Assembly: GCF_029379315.1 (NCBI RefSeq)
Contig: NZ_JAQYWQ010000023.1
Coordinates: 1 to 62,686, forward strand
DNA length: 62,686 bases
Direction of reading: 5' to 3'
DNA from: Nostoc sp. S13
GTDB taxonomy: Bacteria; Cyanobacteriota; Cyanobacteriia; Cyanobacteriales; Nostocaceae
Each line of letters starts with the position of its first letter. The first letter of the stretch is position 1. The translations under genes were made by a program, and so were the position numbers. Under the pieces are notes generated by a model. The model worked only from the letters and a program-made list of their open reading frames with translations, searched no databases and had not been told where the DNA came from. Below, in pieces: positions 15,845 to 25,843 of this stretch.

Positions 15845-17227
15845 ATGCTTATCCCACAAACTTCTACTTCCCTAATCGAGACTTTACGCCTCCGACGCCA
15901 ACAACTAGCCAACCTGATTAATTTTCCCGCAATTCTCTGGTCAGGTAGCAACAGTTCGCGCAACTTTCCAGCAAACGCTTTTCCGTTTCGCGCCAGCAGT
16001 CATTTTCTCTACTTCGCCGGACTGCCATTATCAAAGGCGGCAATTCGTCTAGAAGCGGGCAAGCTAGAACTATTCATCGACGATCCTTCACCCAGCAGCG
16101 CCCTTTGGCATGGAGAAATGCCAACGCGCGAGGAAATAGCCCAGAAGATTGGGGCGGATGTAGCTCGACCAATGGCAGAATTAGAGTCTTGGGTAGAAGA
16201 TGTCGCTACACTTGCTGTACAAGATGCCGCTACTTGGACGCAGCAATCGCAGCTATTAAATAGATGGGTTTTACCACAAAGTCCTCCCCAAGGAATTGAC
16301 TTAGAGTTAGCTAAGGCGATCGTTACCCTACGTCTCACCCATGATCAAGCTGCATTAACCCAGTTGCGAAAAGCTGCGGCTGTCACTGTTGAAGCACACA
16401 AAGCTGGTATGGCAGCAACACCGAAAGCGAAACTGGAAGCAGAAGTTCGTGCAGCGATGGAAGGGGTAATTATTGCCCACAATATGACCACTTCCTACAA
16501 CAGTATTGTCACCGTTCACGGTGAAGTTTTGCATAATGAAGAATATCACCACCCTCTACAATCAGGTGATTTACTGCTTAGTGATGTTGGCGCTGAAACT
16601 CAGACGGGTTGGGCAGGTGATGTCACCCGGACATGGCCAGTATCCGGTAAATTTTCATCTACCCAGAGAGATATTTATAATGTCGTACTTGCAGCCCATG
16701 ATGCTTGCATTGCCAAAATACATCCTGGTATAGAGTATGGGGATATTCATTTGCTGGCTGCCACGGTCATCGCTGAAGGTTTAGTAGAGTTAGGCATTTT
16801 ACAAGGAAATCCCCAAGATTTAGTAGAGATGGATGCTCATGCGCTGTTTTTCCCTCATGGTATCGGTCATCTACTGGGTTTAGATGTCCATGATATGGAA
16901 GATTTGGGCGATTTAGCAGGGTATGAAGAAGGGCGTGAAAGAAGCGATCGCTTTGGTTTAAGCTACCTGCGTTTAAATCGTCCCCTGCGTGCAGGAATGT
17001 TAGTCACAATTGAACCTGGTTTTTATCAAGTACCAGCAATTTTAAATGATGCTAATGTTCGCTCAAAATATCAGAATGTGGTGAATTGGCAACGTTTATC
17101 TGAATTTGCCGATGTCCGCGGAATCCGCATCGAAGATGATGTATTAGTCACTGAAATAGGTAGCGAAGTTTTAACAGCCGCATTACCAAATAGTTCCAGT
17201 GCTGTGGAAGATTTAGTGAGTTGTTAA
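15845..17227 (+). CDS. pepP: Xaa-Pro aminopeptidase (M24B)
   Basis: 460 residues; removes N-terminal residues preceding proline; cytoplasmic, two divalent metals. An N-terminal aminopeptidase-P domain (residues ~5-130, SNSSRNFPANAFPFRASSHF) precedes the pita-bread catalytic domain. Metal-binding segments visible in order: LLSDVGAETQTG and GWAGDVTRTWPV (Asp pair), FFPHGIGHLLGLDVHD (His), VTIEPGFY (Glu) and RIEDDVLVTE (Glu). All ligands are present and the length is typical, so it should be active. Confidence 0.93.
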   Translation: MLIPQTSTSLIETLRLRRQQLANLINFPAILWSGSNSSRNFPANAFPFRASSHFLYFAGLPLSKAAIRLEAGKLELFIDDPSPSSALWHGEMPTREEIAQKIGADVARPMAELESWVEDVATLAVQDAATWTQQSQLLNRWVLPQSPPQGIDLELAKAIVTLRLTHDQAALTQLRKAAAVTVEAHKAGMAATPKAKLEAEVRAAMEGVIIAHNMTTSYNSIVTVHGEVLHNEEYHHPLQSGDLLLSDVGAETQTGWAGDVTRTWPVSGKFSSTQRDIYNVVLAAHDACIAKIHPGIEYGDIHLLAATVIAEGLVELGILQGNPQDLVEMDAHALFFPHGIGHLLGLDVHDMEDLGDLAGYEEGRERSDRFGLSYLRLNRPLRAGMLVTIEPGFYQVPAILNDANVRSKYQNVVNWQRLSEFADVRGIRIEDDVLVTEIGSEVLTAALPNSSSAVEDLVSC

Positions 17228-17337
17228 AAAATTCGTCGTAGGCATCGCACAGAAGTTCAGAGCATCCCCCAAAGGCGATCGCCCCAACTTCCAATTAAAT
17301 AACATTCGTACTCCCACGGCACTACGAGATCATAAAA

Positions 17338-18390
17338 TTGCATCATTGGCAGATTCACCATTTCTGTAACCAGAATCAAGTAAGGAACAGTGTCAGCGTC
17401 CTATCTGTCCTATCCTGGAGATGGGTAAATAGTGTTGTGGGTGAGACTGTGTTTTTCAGCGTTGTAATACCGACTTATAATCGCCAACCAATTTTAGAAA
17501 AGTGCCTCCGCGCCTTAGAGATGCAAGAGTTAAGTCAGCCAAGTGCAGTTTCTAATTACGAGATTGTTTTGGTGGATGATGGTTCTACTGATGGCACATT
17601 GGATTGGTTGACAGAATACAAAGAGGAGTTTCCCCATGTACGCTGGTTTCAACAAGACCATGCTGGCCCAGCTGCGGCTCGAAATTTGGGGGTACAACAG
17701 GCGCTGGGAAACACAATTATCTTTATTGATAGTGATCTAGTGGTGCTTGAAAATTTCCTGCAAGCTCATGCTAATGCACTAATGCAGGGACAGGAGAAAT
17801 TGAGGAGCGATCGCTTTTTCACTTACGGTGCAGTAATTAATACTTGCAATTTCAGTAATCCAACGGCTGAACCCTACAAAGTCACAGATTTTTCAGCAGC
17901 TTTTTTTGCTACGGGAAATGTAGCAATCCCCAAACATTGGCTAGAGAAAGCCGGACTTTTTGACACCAGTTTTCAACTTTATGGCTGGGAAGATTTAGAA
18001 CTAGGTGTGCGGCTGAAAAAACTAGGTTTGACACTAATTAAATGTCCAGAAGCCGTAGGATATCACTGGCATCCACCATTTAACTTAGAACAAATTCCCC
18101 GATTAATTGACCAAGAAATTCAACGCGGACGTATGGGAGTTTTGTTTTATCAAAAGCATCCTACGTGGGAAGTGCGAATGATGATTCAAATGACTTGGGT
18201 GCATCGCTTACTTTGGGGAATTCTTTCCCTCAATGGCGCACTTAATGAGCGGACTATGGCTCCATTTTTGCAATCGCTCATTAATATAGGTAAACCTCAA
18301 TTAGCTTTAGAAATTGCTCGAATTTTTCTCAACTGGTACAACGTGAAGGGTGTCTATGAAGCCTATGCTCAAATACAACAAGCATTGTAA
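17338..18390 (+). CDS. Family 2 glycosyltransferase
   Basis: 350 residues, or about 315 if translation starts at one of the GTGs at 17434/17446, just before the conserved FFSVVIPTYNR. GT-A fold: nucleotide-binding VVIPTYNRQPILEKCLRAL, DDGSTDGTLDW, AARNLGVQQALG, metal-binding FIDSDLVVL (a DxD-like SD), and acceptor-side GWEDLELGVRLKKLG. Inverting sugar transferase of unknown acceptor; heterocyst or cell-surface polysaccharide is plausible. Residues 1-35 before the fold look unlike the family and argue for the later start. Monocistronic. Confidence 0.85.
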   Translation: MHHWQIHHFCNQNQVRNSVSVLSVLSWRWVNSVVGETVFFSVVIPTYNRQPILEKCLRALEMQELSQPSAVSNYEIVLVDDGSTDGTLDWLTEYKEEFPHVRWFQQDHAGPAAARNLGVQQALGNTIIFIDSDLVVLENFLQAHANALMQGQEKLRSDRFFTYGAVINTCNFSNPTAEPYKVTDFSAAFFATGNVAIPKHWLEKAGLFDTSFQLYGWEDLELGVRLKKLGLTLIKCPEAVGYHWHPPFNLEQIPRLIDQEIQRGRMGVLFYQKHPTWEVRMMIQMTWVHRLLWGILSLNGALNERTMAPFLQSLINIGKPQLALEIARIFLNWYNVKGVYEAYAQIQQAL

Positions 18391-18630
18391 TTCAAAATTG
18401 AGCTGTAGACATAACGCGATTTGAATGTGACTTGAAATCAGCGATTTGTTCAACGCAATTGTACAACCTTGGCTACCTAAAAATAGGTTTACTTTTTATA
18501 CTCAGTGCAATAAGCTACTTTTTTTAATCTAGAGCCGGAAAATCTTATGCATAGGGCATTTAATAAAATTTACCTCTAAATCTAGAAAATAATCCGAAAT
18601 ACTTCGATTAGCATTTGAATCTTAATAATG

Positions 18631-18781
18631 TTAGAGGATGTTTTAAAAGGGTCTTTTGCTCTCATAGTGAGCACTCTGCCAAGCATCTCAGTACATGACT
18701 GAAACCTTGATTTTTCGTCAGAGTTAACCTAAGTCTGAACGGCAAAACTATACCTTCCAGGACTTTTAAAATATCCTCTTA
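18631..18781. mobile_element. 151-bp MITE-like element
   Basis: Terminal inverted repeats TTAGAGGATGTTTTAAAAGG and its near complement CTTTTAAAATATCCTCTTA bound a 151-bp non-coding segment. It ends 42 bp before the start of the secreted protein gene, so it probably carries or displaces that promoter. The rest of the gap 18391-18630 is AT-rich with no gene. One copy only in this window. Confidence 0.65.
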
Positions 18782-18823
18782 TCATCATTAACCAAACTCA
18801 GATTCAACGAATCACATTGTCCT

Positions 18824-19771
18824 ATGATGAAATTTAATCGATTCTGGAACCAACTACATCATCTTATCCGACCAACTATTAGATTTTTTTTGCTCACAAC
18901 TTTTAGCTGCACTCTAGTTGTGACATTTTTTTTAGCATCGTCAACAGCACAATTCCCCCCAGAACTGAAATCTTCTGCTGATATAGGTTGGGAGTTTGTA
19001 GGAAGTCGAGAACTAAACAAAGCATCCATTCAAGAAATTGAGTATGATGGTGAATGCCCAGGTAAAGACTCAGGCTCAATAAAAGCTTGGTTTACTTCTA
19101 GTAAAACTCATCCAGCTTCTAAAAGACGCGTAGTTGTTAAAAATGTAACTAGAGGTTTGGAAAGCGATCCATATCCGTACACAGATAGAGAATACCAGAA
19201 GGGAAAATCTTCTGAAGGCACTCAAATAGCTTTTGGAACAAAACATCGTGGTAGTAATTTCGTTGTTATGGAAGGTGAAAATGAATTTCAGTACGAGATT
19301 AAAGAGAATAAGAAAGTGATTGATTCTGGCTCATTTACAGCTATAATTGACAAAAAACTTGATGTTAGACGCAGAGATGCTACGGTAACTAAAAATTCTA
19401 CTTGTTTTAACTCGGCTGTTGATCTCAATGTATGCGCTGATATCCGAACTAAAACTGCATACACTTGTCCAAACAACGAGATTCTTCGCTCAATTTTTGA
19501 GCCAATTAATCCTGAAATTTCTACAATCATCTCTAATCAGATGTCTGGTAAGATAGTGTATCTCTTAAATGGAAACAAACATACATTACGCCCAGGAGAA
19601 GAAGAAAAATACACAGGTGAAGATTTAAAGATTCAGTTTAATTCAACTTGTAGAATTGGTTGTACCCTAACAACTCCACCTCAGTCACTGCAACCAGGTA
19701 AAAGATATCAATTTAAATCCTCTCCTATATCTGGTGGCGAAATTATTCAATTAGTTGACTTCCCTAGATAA
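18824..19771 (+). CDS. Secreted hypothetical protein
   Basis: 315 residues. A long signal peptide or N-terminal anchor (about 1-45, with FFLLTTFSCTLVVTFFLAS) is followed by a mostly beta-strand region with no domain I recognise. Several Cys (in DGECPGKD, NSTCFNS, LNVCADI, AYTCPN, TCRIGCTL) suggest disulfides outside the cytoplasm. The C-terminus (about 240-290) looks like a small barrel that could bind a surface component. Unknown function; periplasmic or outer surface. Confidence 0.6.
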   Translation: MMKFNRFWNQLHHLIRPTIRFFLLTTFSCTLVVTFFLASSTAQFPPELKSSADIGWEFVGSRELNKASIQEIEYDGECPGKDSGSIKAWFTSSKTHPASKRRVVVKNVTRGLESDPYPYTDREYQKGKSSEGTQIAFGTKHRGSNFVVMEGENEFQYEIKENKKVIDSGSFTAIIDKKLDVRRRDATVTKNSTCFNSAVDLNVCADIRTKTAYTCPNNEILRSIFEPINPEISTIISNQMSGKIVYLLNGNKHTLRPGEEEKYTGEDLKIQFNSTCRIGCTLTTPPQSLQPGKRYQFKSSPISGGEIIQLVDFPR

Positions 19772-19821
19772 AGTGTAGTCAAATAGGGTTTAGATAAAAT
19801 AATTTGTCTATCGATAAGGAT

Positions 19822-19852
19822 TGTAGAGACGTTGCATTGCAACGTCTCTACA
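19822..19852. terminator. Palindrome between convergent genes
   Basis: TGTAGAGACGTTGCA-T-TGCAACGTCTCTACA, a perfect 15-bp-arm hairpin of the GTAGAGACG family. It lies between the plus-strand secreted protein gene and minus-strand recG, both of which end here. It could serve as a bidirectional stop, although it has no long T-run. Confidence 0.5.
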
Positions 19853-19871
19853 CACCATAACATCCCAACTA

Positions 19872-22484
19872 TTAAGTCAAAATCGCCCCACCCATTAAGC
19901 GCTCATATCGATACTTCAACTCTTCTTTCATCAAATACCAACGCTCTAAAGTTGCATCCATTTCTATAATTTTCTCGGCTGCTTGCCGTGCCAAAAGTAA
20001 AACTTCCTCATCCTCAACCAAACTCGCTAAAGTAAAATCTGGCACTCCAGATTGACGAGTTCCCAGTACTTGCCCTGGCCCACGAAAACGCATATCCATC
20101 TCGGAGATGAAAAAACCATCCTGAGATTGTTCCAATACCTTCAACCGTTGTTGAGCATCAGGGCTTCTGGAACTGCTCATCAACAGACAGTAAGACTGAG
20201 CCGCGCCCCGACCGACACGCCCCCGCAATTGGTGCAGTTGTGATAAGCCAAATCGCTCAGTATTTTCAATGAGCATCACCGTAGCATTAGGTACGTCTAC
20301 ACCTACCTCAACAACAGTAGTAGAAACCAGAACCTGCGTTTGGTTATCGCGGAATTTGGTAATCGCTTCATCCTTATCGGCTGAACTCATGCGACCGTGC
20401 AGCAGCCCCACTTGAAAGTCGGGAAAAACACTTTCTTGTAGCTTTTTATGCTCTTCCACAGCCGATCGCAGATCCAGTTTTTCTGATTCTTCCACTAATG
20501 GCAAAACCACGTAAACTTGTCTACCTTGAGCAATTTCTCGGCGGATGAGGTCGTAAGCATGGTTGCGTTGCTGACCTGGCAATACTGTTGTTTGAATCTT
20601 TTGGCGTCCTGGTGGTAACTCATCAATTTGGCTCACATCCAAATCCCCGTGTATCGTCAGTGCTAAGGTTCTGGGAATCGGGGTAGCTGTCATAGTTAAC
20701 ACATGGGGTTGTTCACCTTTTTGCTGTAAACGCGCCCGTTGTTCTACACCAAAGCGATGCTGTTCATCAATCACCACTAACCCCAATTGCTGGAAGTTTA
20801 CCGGGTCTTGAATCAAGGCATGGGTTCCCACTAACAGAGGTAATTCACCAGTTGCCAACTGAGAATGTATTTGTCTTCGTTTAGCAGTTTTGGTGGAGCC
20901 TGTCAGTAATTCCACTGGTAAATGCAAGAGATTAAACCAGCTAACTAACTTGCGATAATGTTGTTCTGCCAAAACTTCCGTGGGAGCCATCAGCGCGGCT
21001 TGGTAGCCGGATTGAATTGCTGCAAGGATAGCTAGCACGGCGACGACCGTTTTACCAGAACCGACATCGCCTTGCACCAAACGATTCATTGGTGCAGGTT
21101 TTTGCAAGTCGTTGAGAATATCGTTGAGAACTCGTTGCTGTGCGCCAGTGAGTTGAAAAGGCAGTATTTCGTAGAATTTCTCTACAAGTTGACCGCGTGG
21201 AACAAGGATAGCGCTGGTTTGAATTGCCCTTGCTTGCTGCTGACGTTGCAGTAAACCAAGTTGTAGGTAGAAAAATTCATCAAAGACTAGGCGACGACGG
21301 GCAACTTGTAGGGCGGCGCTATCGCTGGGAAAATGGATGTTAGCGATCGCATCTTTCAATTCCATCAAACCATACTTCTGTCGCAAACCACTTGGCAAGG
21401 GGTCTTTCATCTGAGCCGCAGCTGGCAAAACAGCAATTACCGCCTGTCGCACTGTATTCGCCACCACGCCCTCAGTCAGTCCATAAATTGGTACCACCCG
21501 CCCAATATTCAGCGACTCAATCGAATCTCCTGGATTTGCCAAAACCTCTAGTTCTGGATTATCCAGTGTCAAGCCGTATTTACTTTCTTTCACCAACCCA
21601 CACGCCGCCAGAATACTACCTACTGGATAACGGCGTTTTAAACTTTCTTGCCAAGCGCGACTGCTAAAGCGCGTACCTGCGTAAAAACGACCAATTTTGA
21701 TTTCACCGCTGTTATCTTTGACGATTAGTTCTAAAATTGATAATTTCTGATTTTTGGGACTAGTAAAGCAGTTGCAACGCTTCACTGTAGCGACTATTGT
21801 CACCGTCTCACCCGCCTGTAACTCGCGGATATTCACCTGACGCGCATAATCAATGTGGTCACGGGGATAGTAGAAAAGCAAGTCGCGAACGGTGTGTAAA
21901 CCAAGCCGTGCCAAATTATCAGCTTTTTTGAAGCCTATTTCTGGTAAATCACTGAGTTTTTGTTCAATTTTCGGTGCAAGTCTCCGACTCACCTCAGTGA
22001 TAATTTTAGATTTTGGACTTTCCTGCCGAACGCTACGCGTAGCTTGCTTCTCCGAAGGAGTACGGCTACGCTCAGTCGAACGATTTTGGACTTCAGTTTC
22101 GCTCAGTCGAACGATTTTGGATTGATAAGTTTTCCCCTGCTCCTCTGCTCCTCTGCTCGCCTGGTTACTGAGCGCAGTCGTTGGCGCAGCCTCTCGTAGA
22201 GAAGTATGCTCCTCCTGCTGTAGTTGGGAAAGATACCTGCGAGTCTCTGCTACTAAATGTTGTCTTTGTTCCAGTGCTAAATGTGGATAACTAGCAAATT
22301 GCACCGCTAGTCCTTGCCAACGGCGGCGTTCAGTTTGCGGTAAGCCTGTTGGGAATTTGCCCAAAGTTAGACTCAGAAATTCACTGAAGCGATACTGTCT
22401 GCCCACTAAGTCTGTAAAGCCATGTTCGGCTTCTATTGCCAAGGCTTTGTGCAATCTTATCCAATCTGGTTTTTCATTAGTCAT
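19872..22484 (-). CDS. recG: ATP-dependent DNA helicase RecG
   Basis: 870 residues. RecG unwinds branched DNA and reverses stalled replication forks. Seen in order: a cyanobacterial N-terminal region (1-90), a repeat-derived linker (about 94-165), the wedge/OB domain (GETVTIVATVKRCNCF), Walker A QGDVGSGKTVVAV, DEQH box VVIDEQHRFG, TATPIPRTLAL, and motif VI QLRGRVGRG. All helicase motifs are intact. The excess over the usual ~690-820 residues comes largely from the linker, which is encoded by dispersed palindromes in frame. A conserved coiled-coil gene (22586) lies about 100 bp upstream on the same strand. Confidence 0.95.
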   Translation of the reverse strand: MTNEKPDWIRLHKALAIEAEHGFTDLVGRQYRFSEFLSLTLGKFPTGLPQTERRRWQGLAVQFASYPHLALEQRQHLVAETRRYLSQLQQEEHTSLREAAPTTALSNQASRGAEEQGKTYQSKIVRLSETEVQNRSTERSRTPSEKQATRSVRQESPKSKIITEVSRRLAPKIEQKLSDLPEIGFKKADNLARLGLHTVRDLLFYYPRDHIDYARQVNIRELQAGETVTIVATVKRCNCFTSPKNQKLSILELIVKDNSGEIKIGRFYAGTRFSSRAWQESLKRRYPVGSILAACGLVKESKYGLTLDNPELEVLANPGDSIESLNIGRVVPIYGLTEGVVANTVRQAVIAVLPAAAQMKDPLPSGLRQKYGLMELKDAIANIHFPSDSAALQVARRRLVFDEFFYLQLGLLQRQQQARAIQTSAILVPRGQLVEKFYEILPFQLTGAQQRVLNDILNDLQKPAPMNRLVQGDVGSGKTVVAVLAILAAIQSGYQAALMAPTEVLAEQHYRKLVSWFNLLHLPVELLTGSTKTAKRRQIHSQLATGELPLLVGTHALIQDPVNFQQLGLVVIDEQHRFGVEQRARLQQKGEQPHVLTMTATPIPRTLALTIHGDLDVSQIDELPPGRQKIQTTVLPGQQRNHAYDLIRREIAQGRQVYVVLPLVEESEKLDLRSAVEEHKKLQESVFPDFQVGLLHGRMSSADKDEAITKFRDNQTQVLVSTTVVEVGVDVPNATVMLIENTERFGLSQLHQLRGRVGRGAAQSYCLLMSSSRSPDAQQRLKVLEQSQDGFFISEMDMRFRGPGQVLGTRQSGVPDFTLASLVEDEEVLLLARQAAEKIIEMDATLERWYLMKEELKYRYERLMGGAILT
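22012..22205. repeat. Dispersed repeats inside the recG coding region
   Basis: A series of short units sits in frame in recG. TTTCCTGCCGAACGCTACGC and CGCTCAGTCGAACGATTTTG (twice) come first. Then CTCCTCTGCTCCTCTGCTC, then the palindromic CGCAGTCGTTGGCGCAGCC unit with TCTCGTAGAGAAG. They encode TSLREAAPTTALS and Ser/Arg/Thr-rich sequence. The same units occur outside genes at about 13801 and 50080. Confidence 0.8.
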
Positions 22485-22508
22485 TGGTCAGCAGAGTGAG
22501 AGTTAGGA

Positions 22509-22536
22509 GTACAGACGCGATTAATCGCGTCTGTAC
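22509..22536. repeat. Palindrome GTACAGACGCG family
   Basis: GTACAGACGCGATT-AATCGCGTCTGTAC, a perfect 28-bp palindrome just upstream of recG. It is a variant of the GTAGAGACG hairpin: the change at the fourth base (AGA to CAGA) is matched on the opposite arm, so pairing is kept. Confidence 0.75.
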
Positions 22537-22585
22537 AGGAGTTAGGAATAAATTACTCATAATTCATAATTCATAACTCATAACT

Positions 22586-23419
22586 TTATTCAAACCAACT
22601 AGCACGCCATGCAGCTTCAGCTTCAGCGATCGCTCTTTCTCGATGTTTCTTTTGATACTCTCGTCCGAGCTTGTTTAGCTGAACTAAAATACTGCGGATT
22701 TGCCTGCGCTCAGAGGAGAGTGTCACATCAGCAAATTCAATTTCCCCTAGCCGCAGATTAATAGCCATGATTTGCTTCAGTCCAGAATCTTCTGACTGCT
22801 GCTCATTTTCAATTTCAATTACTAAGTTTAATAAGTTGGGTGGCCCTGGCATTACCTCGGCAGACGCTTCTAATGCTGCCGCAGCCGCTGCTGCTAAAAC
22901 CGGTTCTGGTACTTTTTTGGGTAATACCCCAGCTTTTTGTAATAAAAGATTAGCATCATGCGAAAGTTTTTTCAGTATCTCTTGCGTGACCTCTTCTAAG
23001 TTCTGTTGCCATTTTGCCAGTTCTATAGGACTAGAGGTATCGGGGGTAAGAGGTTCAGGGTTAGATGTGCCCAATATCACAGGAGTTACTTCCTCATCTC
23101 CCCCATCTCCCCCATCTCCCCCATCTCCCTCTGTTTGCTCACTTTTAATAGAAGTGAGCAATTGTTCAGCTGCCAATTGACCCAACTTGCGGATGGCTTG
23201 TTGCAATTGTTGGCGCTGATTCAATGATAAATGCAGAAAGTTTTCGGGATACCCTTGCGTACAAAGGTGGTAACTCGCCAGAATCAACTGTTTTCGTACA
23301 GCTAGCCCCAAGGTGTTTAGATAACTAGTATAAGCGTTTTGTAGTTCTACTGCGATCGCCCGAATCGCTTCTTTGAGTGCTGCAATATCCCGTTCAATTC
23401 GCTCGATTGCTCTTGCCAT
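22586..23419 (-). CDS. Conserved coiled-coil protein upstream of recG
   Basis: 277 residues, mostly helical, no enzyme motif. Residues 1-90 form an amphipathic helix pair and 195-277 a second charged coiled coil (LGREYQKKHRERAIAEAEAAW). A low-complexity insert EGDGGDGGDGGDEE (about 108-121) is encoded by a 9-bp tandem repeat and is likely an expansion. Same strand as recG and probably co-transcribed. Unknown role; the cyanobacterial lineage distribution is inferred from its style only. Confidence 0.65.
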   Translation of the reverse strand: MARAIERIERDIAALKEAIRAIAVELQNAYTSYLNTLGLAVRKQLILASYHLCTQGYPENFLHLSLNQRQQLQQAIRKLGQLAAEQLLTSIKSEQTEGDGGDGGDGGDEEVTPVILGTSNPEPLTPDTSSPIELAKWQQNLEEVTQEILKKLSHDANLLLQKAGVLPKKVPEPVLAAAAAAALEASAEVMPGPPNLLNLVIEIENEQQSEDSGLKQIMAINLRLGEIEFADVTLSSERRQIRSILVQLNKLGREYQKKHRERAIAEAEAAWRASWFE

Positions 23420-23546
23420 ATCTTTTCGTTCTTGCCCATGTGAACTATTACATAGTACAAATGTACAAATTTATTTTAGGATAACTTTCCAGAGGATTTT
23501 AGATTTTAAATTAAATGCGAAATTTCGCGTCTCTAATAATAAAATA

Positions 23547-23571
23547 CAGGTCAGGCTATTTGCTTGACCTG
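23547..23571 (-). terminator. Terminator of the rpsB-tsf unit
   Basis: Minus strand CAGGTCA...TGACCTG hairpin with an 11-nt loop followed by TATTTTATTATT, about 75 bp after the tsf stop. Between them lies a run of TTGTCAT/ATGACAA heptamers (23608-23643). Confidence 0.75.
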
Positions 23572-23607
23572 CTCCCTAAAGAGTCATTAGTCCTTTGTCC
23601 TTGGTAA

Positions 23608-23643
23608 AGACAAATGACAAATGACAAATGACAAATGACAAAT
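23608..23643. repeat. ATGACAA heptamer array
   Basis: About five copies of the 7-mer ATGACAA ending at the tsf stop codon. Same class as the arrays at 6824 and 28370. Confidence 0.9.
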
Positions 23644-23644
23644 A

Positions 23645-24589
23645 TTACTTGCTGCCAATTTGTGCAGCGACTTCATCAGCAAAGCTAATTTCTTGCTTTT
23701 CAATGCCTTCGCCCAGTATATAGCGGACAAAGCGACTCACTTGAATCTCTTCGCCTAATTGCGCCTTCACTTGCTTCACCAAGTCTTCCACGGAAATACT
23801 TTGATCGCGAATGTAAGGCTGATCGAGCAAAGCCAATTCTTTCAAACGTTTTTCAATCCGTCCCTGAACAATCTTTTCTTTGATGTTATCTGGCTTGTTC
23901 GCCAAATCATCCTTGCCCATTTCAATTTCTTTTTCCTTTTGAGCAATTTCGCTAGGGATTTGGTCTACACTAACATACTCGACGTTTGGGCAAGCTGCAA
24001 CTTGCATTGCAGTGTTCCGTGCCAAGGTTTGGAACTCTGAATTAGTAGCCACTGACTCACTTTGGGAACCCAGTTCTACCAATACACCAACTCGACCACC
24101 AGTGTGAATGTAGCTGTCTACTATACCTTGCGTGCCTTCTGCTATTGCAAAATTAACAAAGCGACGCACTTGGATATTTTCACCAAGTGTGGCAATGGTT
24201 TGCTTGATGAATTCTTCTACAATTACGCTTTGATGATCAATATAGGGTTGAGCCAACAAAGACTCAACACTATCAGCAGTCGCTGCTTGCTTTGCGAGAT
24301 TCTTAACTAAAGCTTTAAAAGCCTCGTTACGAGCAACAAAGTCGGTTTGGCAATTGACTTCTATGAGTACACCCACCCGACCTCCGGGCTGAATGTAAGT
24401 GTCTACTAGACCTTCTGCCGCAATGTGATCGCTTTTTTTCCCCGCCGAAGCGATGCCCTTTTTGCGTAGCAAGTCTATAGCTTCTTGTATGTTGCCATCA
24501 GTCTCTTTCAGCGCCTTTTTGCAGTCCATCATGCCGGCACCAGTTTTTTGGCGTAGCTCTTGGACGAGTTTTGCAGATATTTCCGCCAT
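23645..24589 (-). CDS. tsf: Elongation factor Ts
   Basis: 314 residues. EF-Ts is the GDP/GTP exchange factor for EF-Tu. The N-terminal UBA-like domain ([19 protein letters not shown]) and the [11 protein letters not shown] signature contacting the EF-Tu G-domain are present. The core is an internal duplication: the first half [18 protein letters not shown] is echoed by [18 protein letters not shown], where the catalytic TDFVA is lost as is normal for the second repeat. Downstream of rpsB on the same strand by 217 bp; a terminator follows. Typical length for cyanobacteria. Confidence 0.97.
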   Translation of the reverse strand: MAEISAKLVQELRQKTGAGMMDCKKALKETDGNIQEAIDLLRKKGIASAGKKSDHIAAEGLVDTYIQPGGRVGVLIEVNCQTDFVARNEAFKALVKNLAKQAATADSVESLLAQPYIDHQSVIVEEFIKQTIATLGENIQVRRFVNFAIAEGTQGIVDSYIHTGGRVGVLVELGSQSESVATNSEFQTLARNTAMQVAACPNVEYVSVDQIPSEIAQKEKEIEMGKDDLANKPDNIKEKIVQGRIEKRLKELALLDQPYIRDQSISVEDLVKQVKAQLGEEIQVSRFVRYILGEGIEKQEISFADEVAAQIGSK

Positions 24590-24806
24590 GTTGCCTCAAT
24601 TCCTAACTTGACCTCGATTTGTAATCGCTCACGGATGTTGAGTATTTCTATCTTACTCAGGGCTGGGGGAGAAAAAATAATCAAGTTTTGAGGTATGAGT
24701 TTTTTCGCCTCTACCTTTGCCTACGATTTGCCGCAGGCTAGAGCGGCTTGCTGCTACTCTGCCAGCCGCCGCCCTCCCTCGGACATTTGCTTCACCCCTG
24801 CTTTAC

Positions 24807-25601
24807 TTATTCCTCTACTTCCTCGTCGGGAATTACGGCATCAGTATATTCGCTTTCTTCGTAGTCTTCGTCATACTCACCGCCTTCGTAATCTTCGTCA
24901 TACTCTTCAGCATCCAGCTGACCGTGACGACCTTCATAAATAGCATCCGCCAATTTTCCTACTATCAGCTTAATTGACCTGATAGCATCATCGTTTGCTG
25001 GGATGGGGATATCTACTACATCTGGGTCACAGTTTGTATCCAGCATAGACACAATCGGAATATTCAGCTTTTGGCATTCTTGAACTGCGTTATATTCCCG
25101 CCGTTGGTCTACAATTACCACGATATCGGGTACTTTACGCATTGTTTTAATGCCGCCCAAGTATTTCTGAAGCTTCGTCATTTCCCGACGTAGCATCGAT
25201 GCTTCTTTTTTCGGTAATAAATCTAGTGCGCCAGTTTCCTCACGGCGTTCTAAATCTTTCAGACGGTCTACCCGTGTTTTGATGGTTGCCCAGTTGGTCA
25301 ACATTCCGCCCAACCAGCGCTGGTTAATGTAGTGGGAACCACAACGGGTGGCTTCTTGGGCAATAATTCCAGCTGCTTGCCGCTTGGTGCCAACGAAAAG
25401 AAATTTCTTGCCTTGTTCTGCGTGCGATCGCATATAGTTGTAAGCATTATCCATCAACTGGGCAGTTTGCACCAAGTCGATGATATGCACACCATTGCGG
25501 GAAGTATAAATGTAAGGAGACATTTTTGGGTTCCAACGCCGGGTCTGATGCCCAAAGTGAACCCCTGACTCCATCATTTGAGCCAATGAAACTACTGGCA
25601 T
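24807..25601 (-). CDS. rpsB: 30S ribosomal protein S2
   Basis: 264 residues. The N-terminus [20 protein letters not shown] and the RWNPKM segment are diagnostic, followed by [10 protein letters not shown] and [10 protein letters not shown]. The C-terminus (about 228-264) is an acidic, Tyr-rich tail of near repeats (YDEDYEGGE / YDEDYEESE) that extends beyond the conserved protein and is variable among cyanobacteria. Part of the usual rpsB-tsf unit. The 200 bp upstream holds the leader and promoter with no other gene. Confidence 0.97.
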   Translation of the reverse strand: MPVVSLAQMMESGVHFGHQTRRWNPKMSPYIYTSRNGVHIIDLVQTAQLMDNAYNYMRSHAEQGKKFLFVGTKRQAAGIIAQEATRCGSHYINQRWLGGMLTNWATIKTRVDRLKDLERREETGALDLLPKKEASMLRREMTKLQKYLGGIKTMRKVPDIVVIVDQRREYNAVQECQKLNIPIVSMLDTNCDPDVVDIPIPANDDAIRSIKLIVGKLADAIYEGRHGQLDAEEYDEDYEGGEYDEDYEESEYTDAVIPDEEVEE

Positions 25602-25843
25602 ATAAATTCTTAACTCCGATTCGGGTTAAACCTCCATCCAAGTGCATTTCCCAACTGGGAAACACCCGAATTCTCAGATGTGCGAGATTAGTTAACCATA
25701 CTAGGTTAGCACATTCCGAAGAGTTATAGCGGTTTTCAGTGGTGTGAGCGGGTTCCCTGACTGGAGGTAACTTGCATGTCTTTTTTAGGGGCACACAGCT
25801 AGCTCACCTGTGTCAACTTAGAGCCAGGGCAAATGAAATTCTG

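Noticed and set aside
20052..22199. Plus-strand ORFs within recG
   Set aside because: Antisense shadows of a gene with complete helicase motifs.
22767..23227. Plus-strand ORFs rich in Ser/Pro
   Set aside because: Read from the 9-bp tandem repeat and the antisense of the coiled-coil gene.
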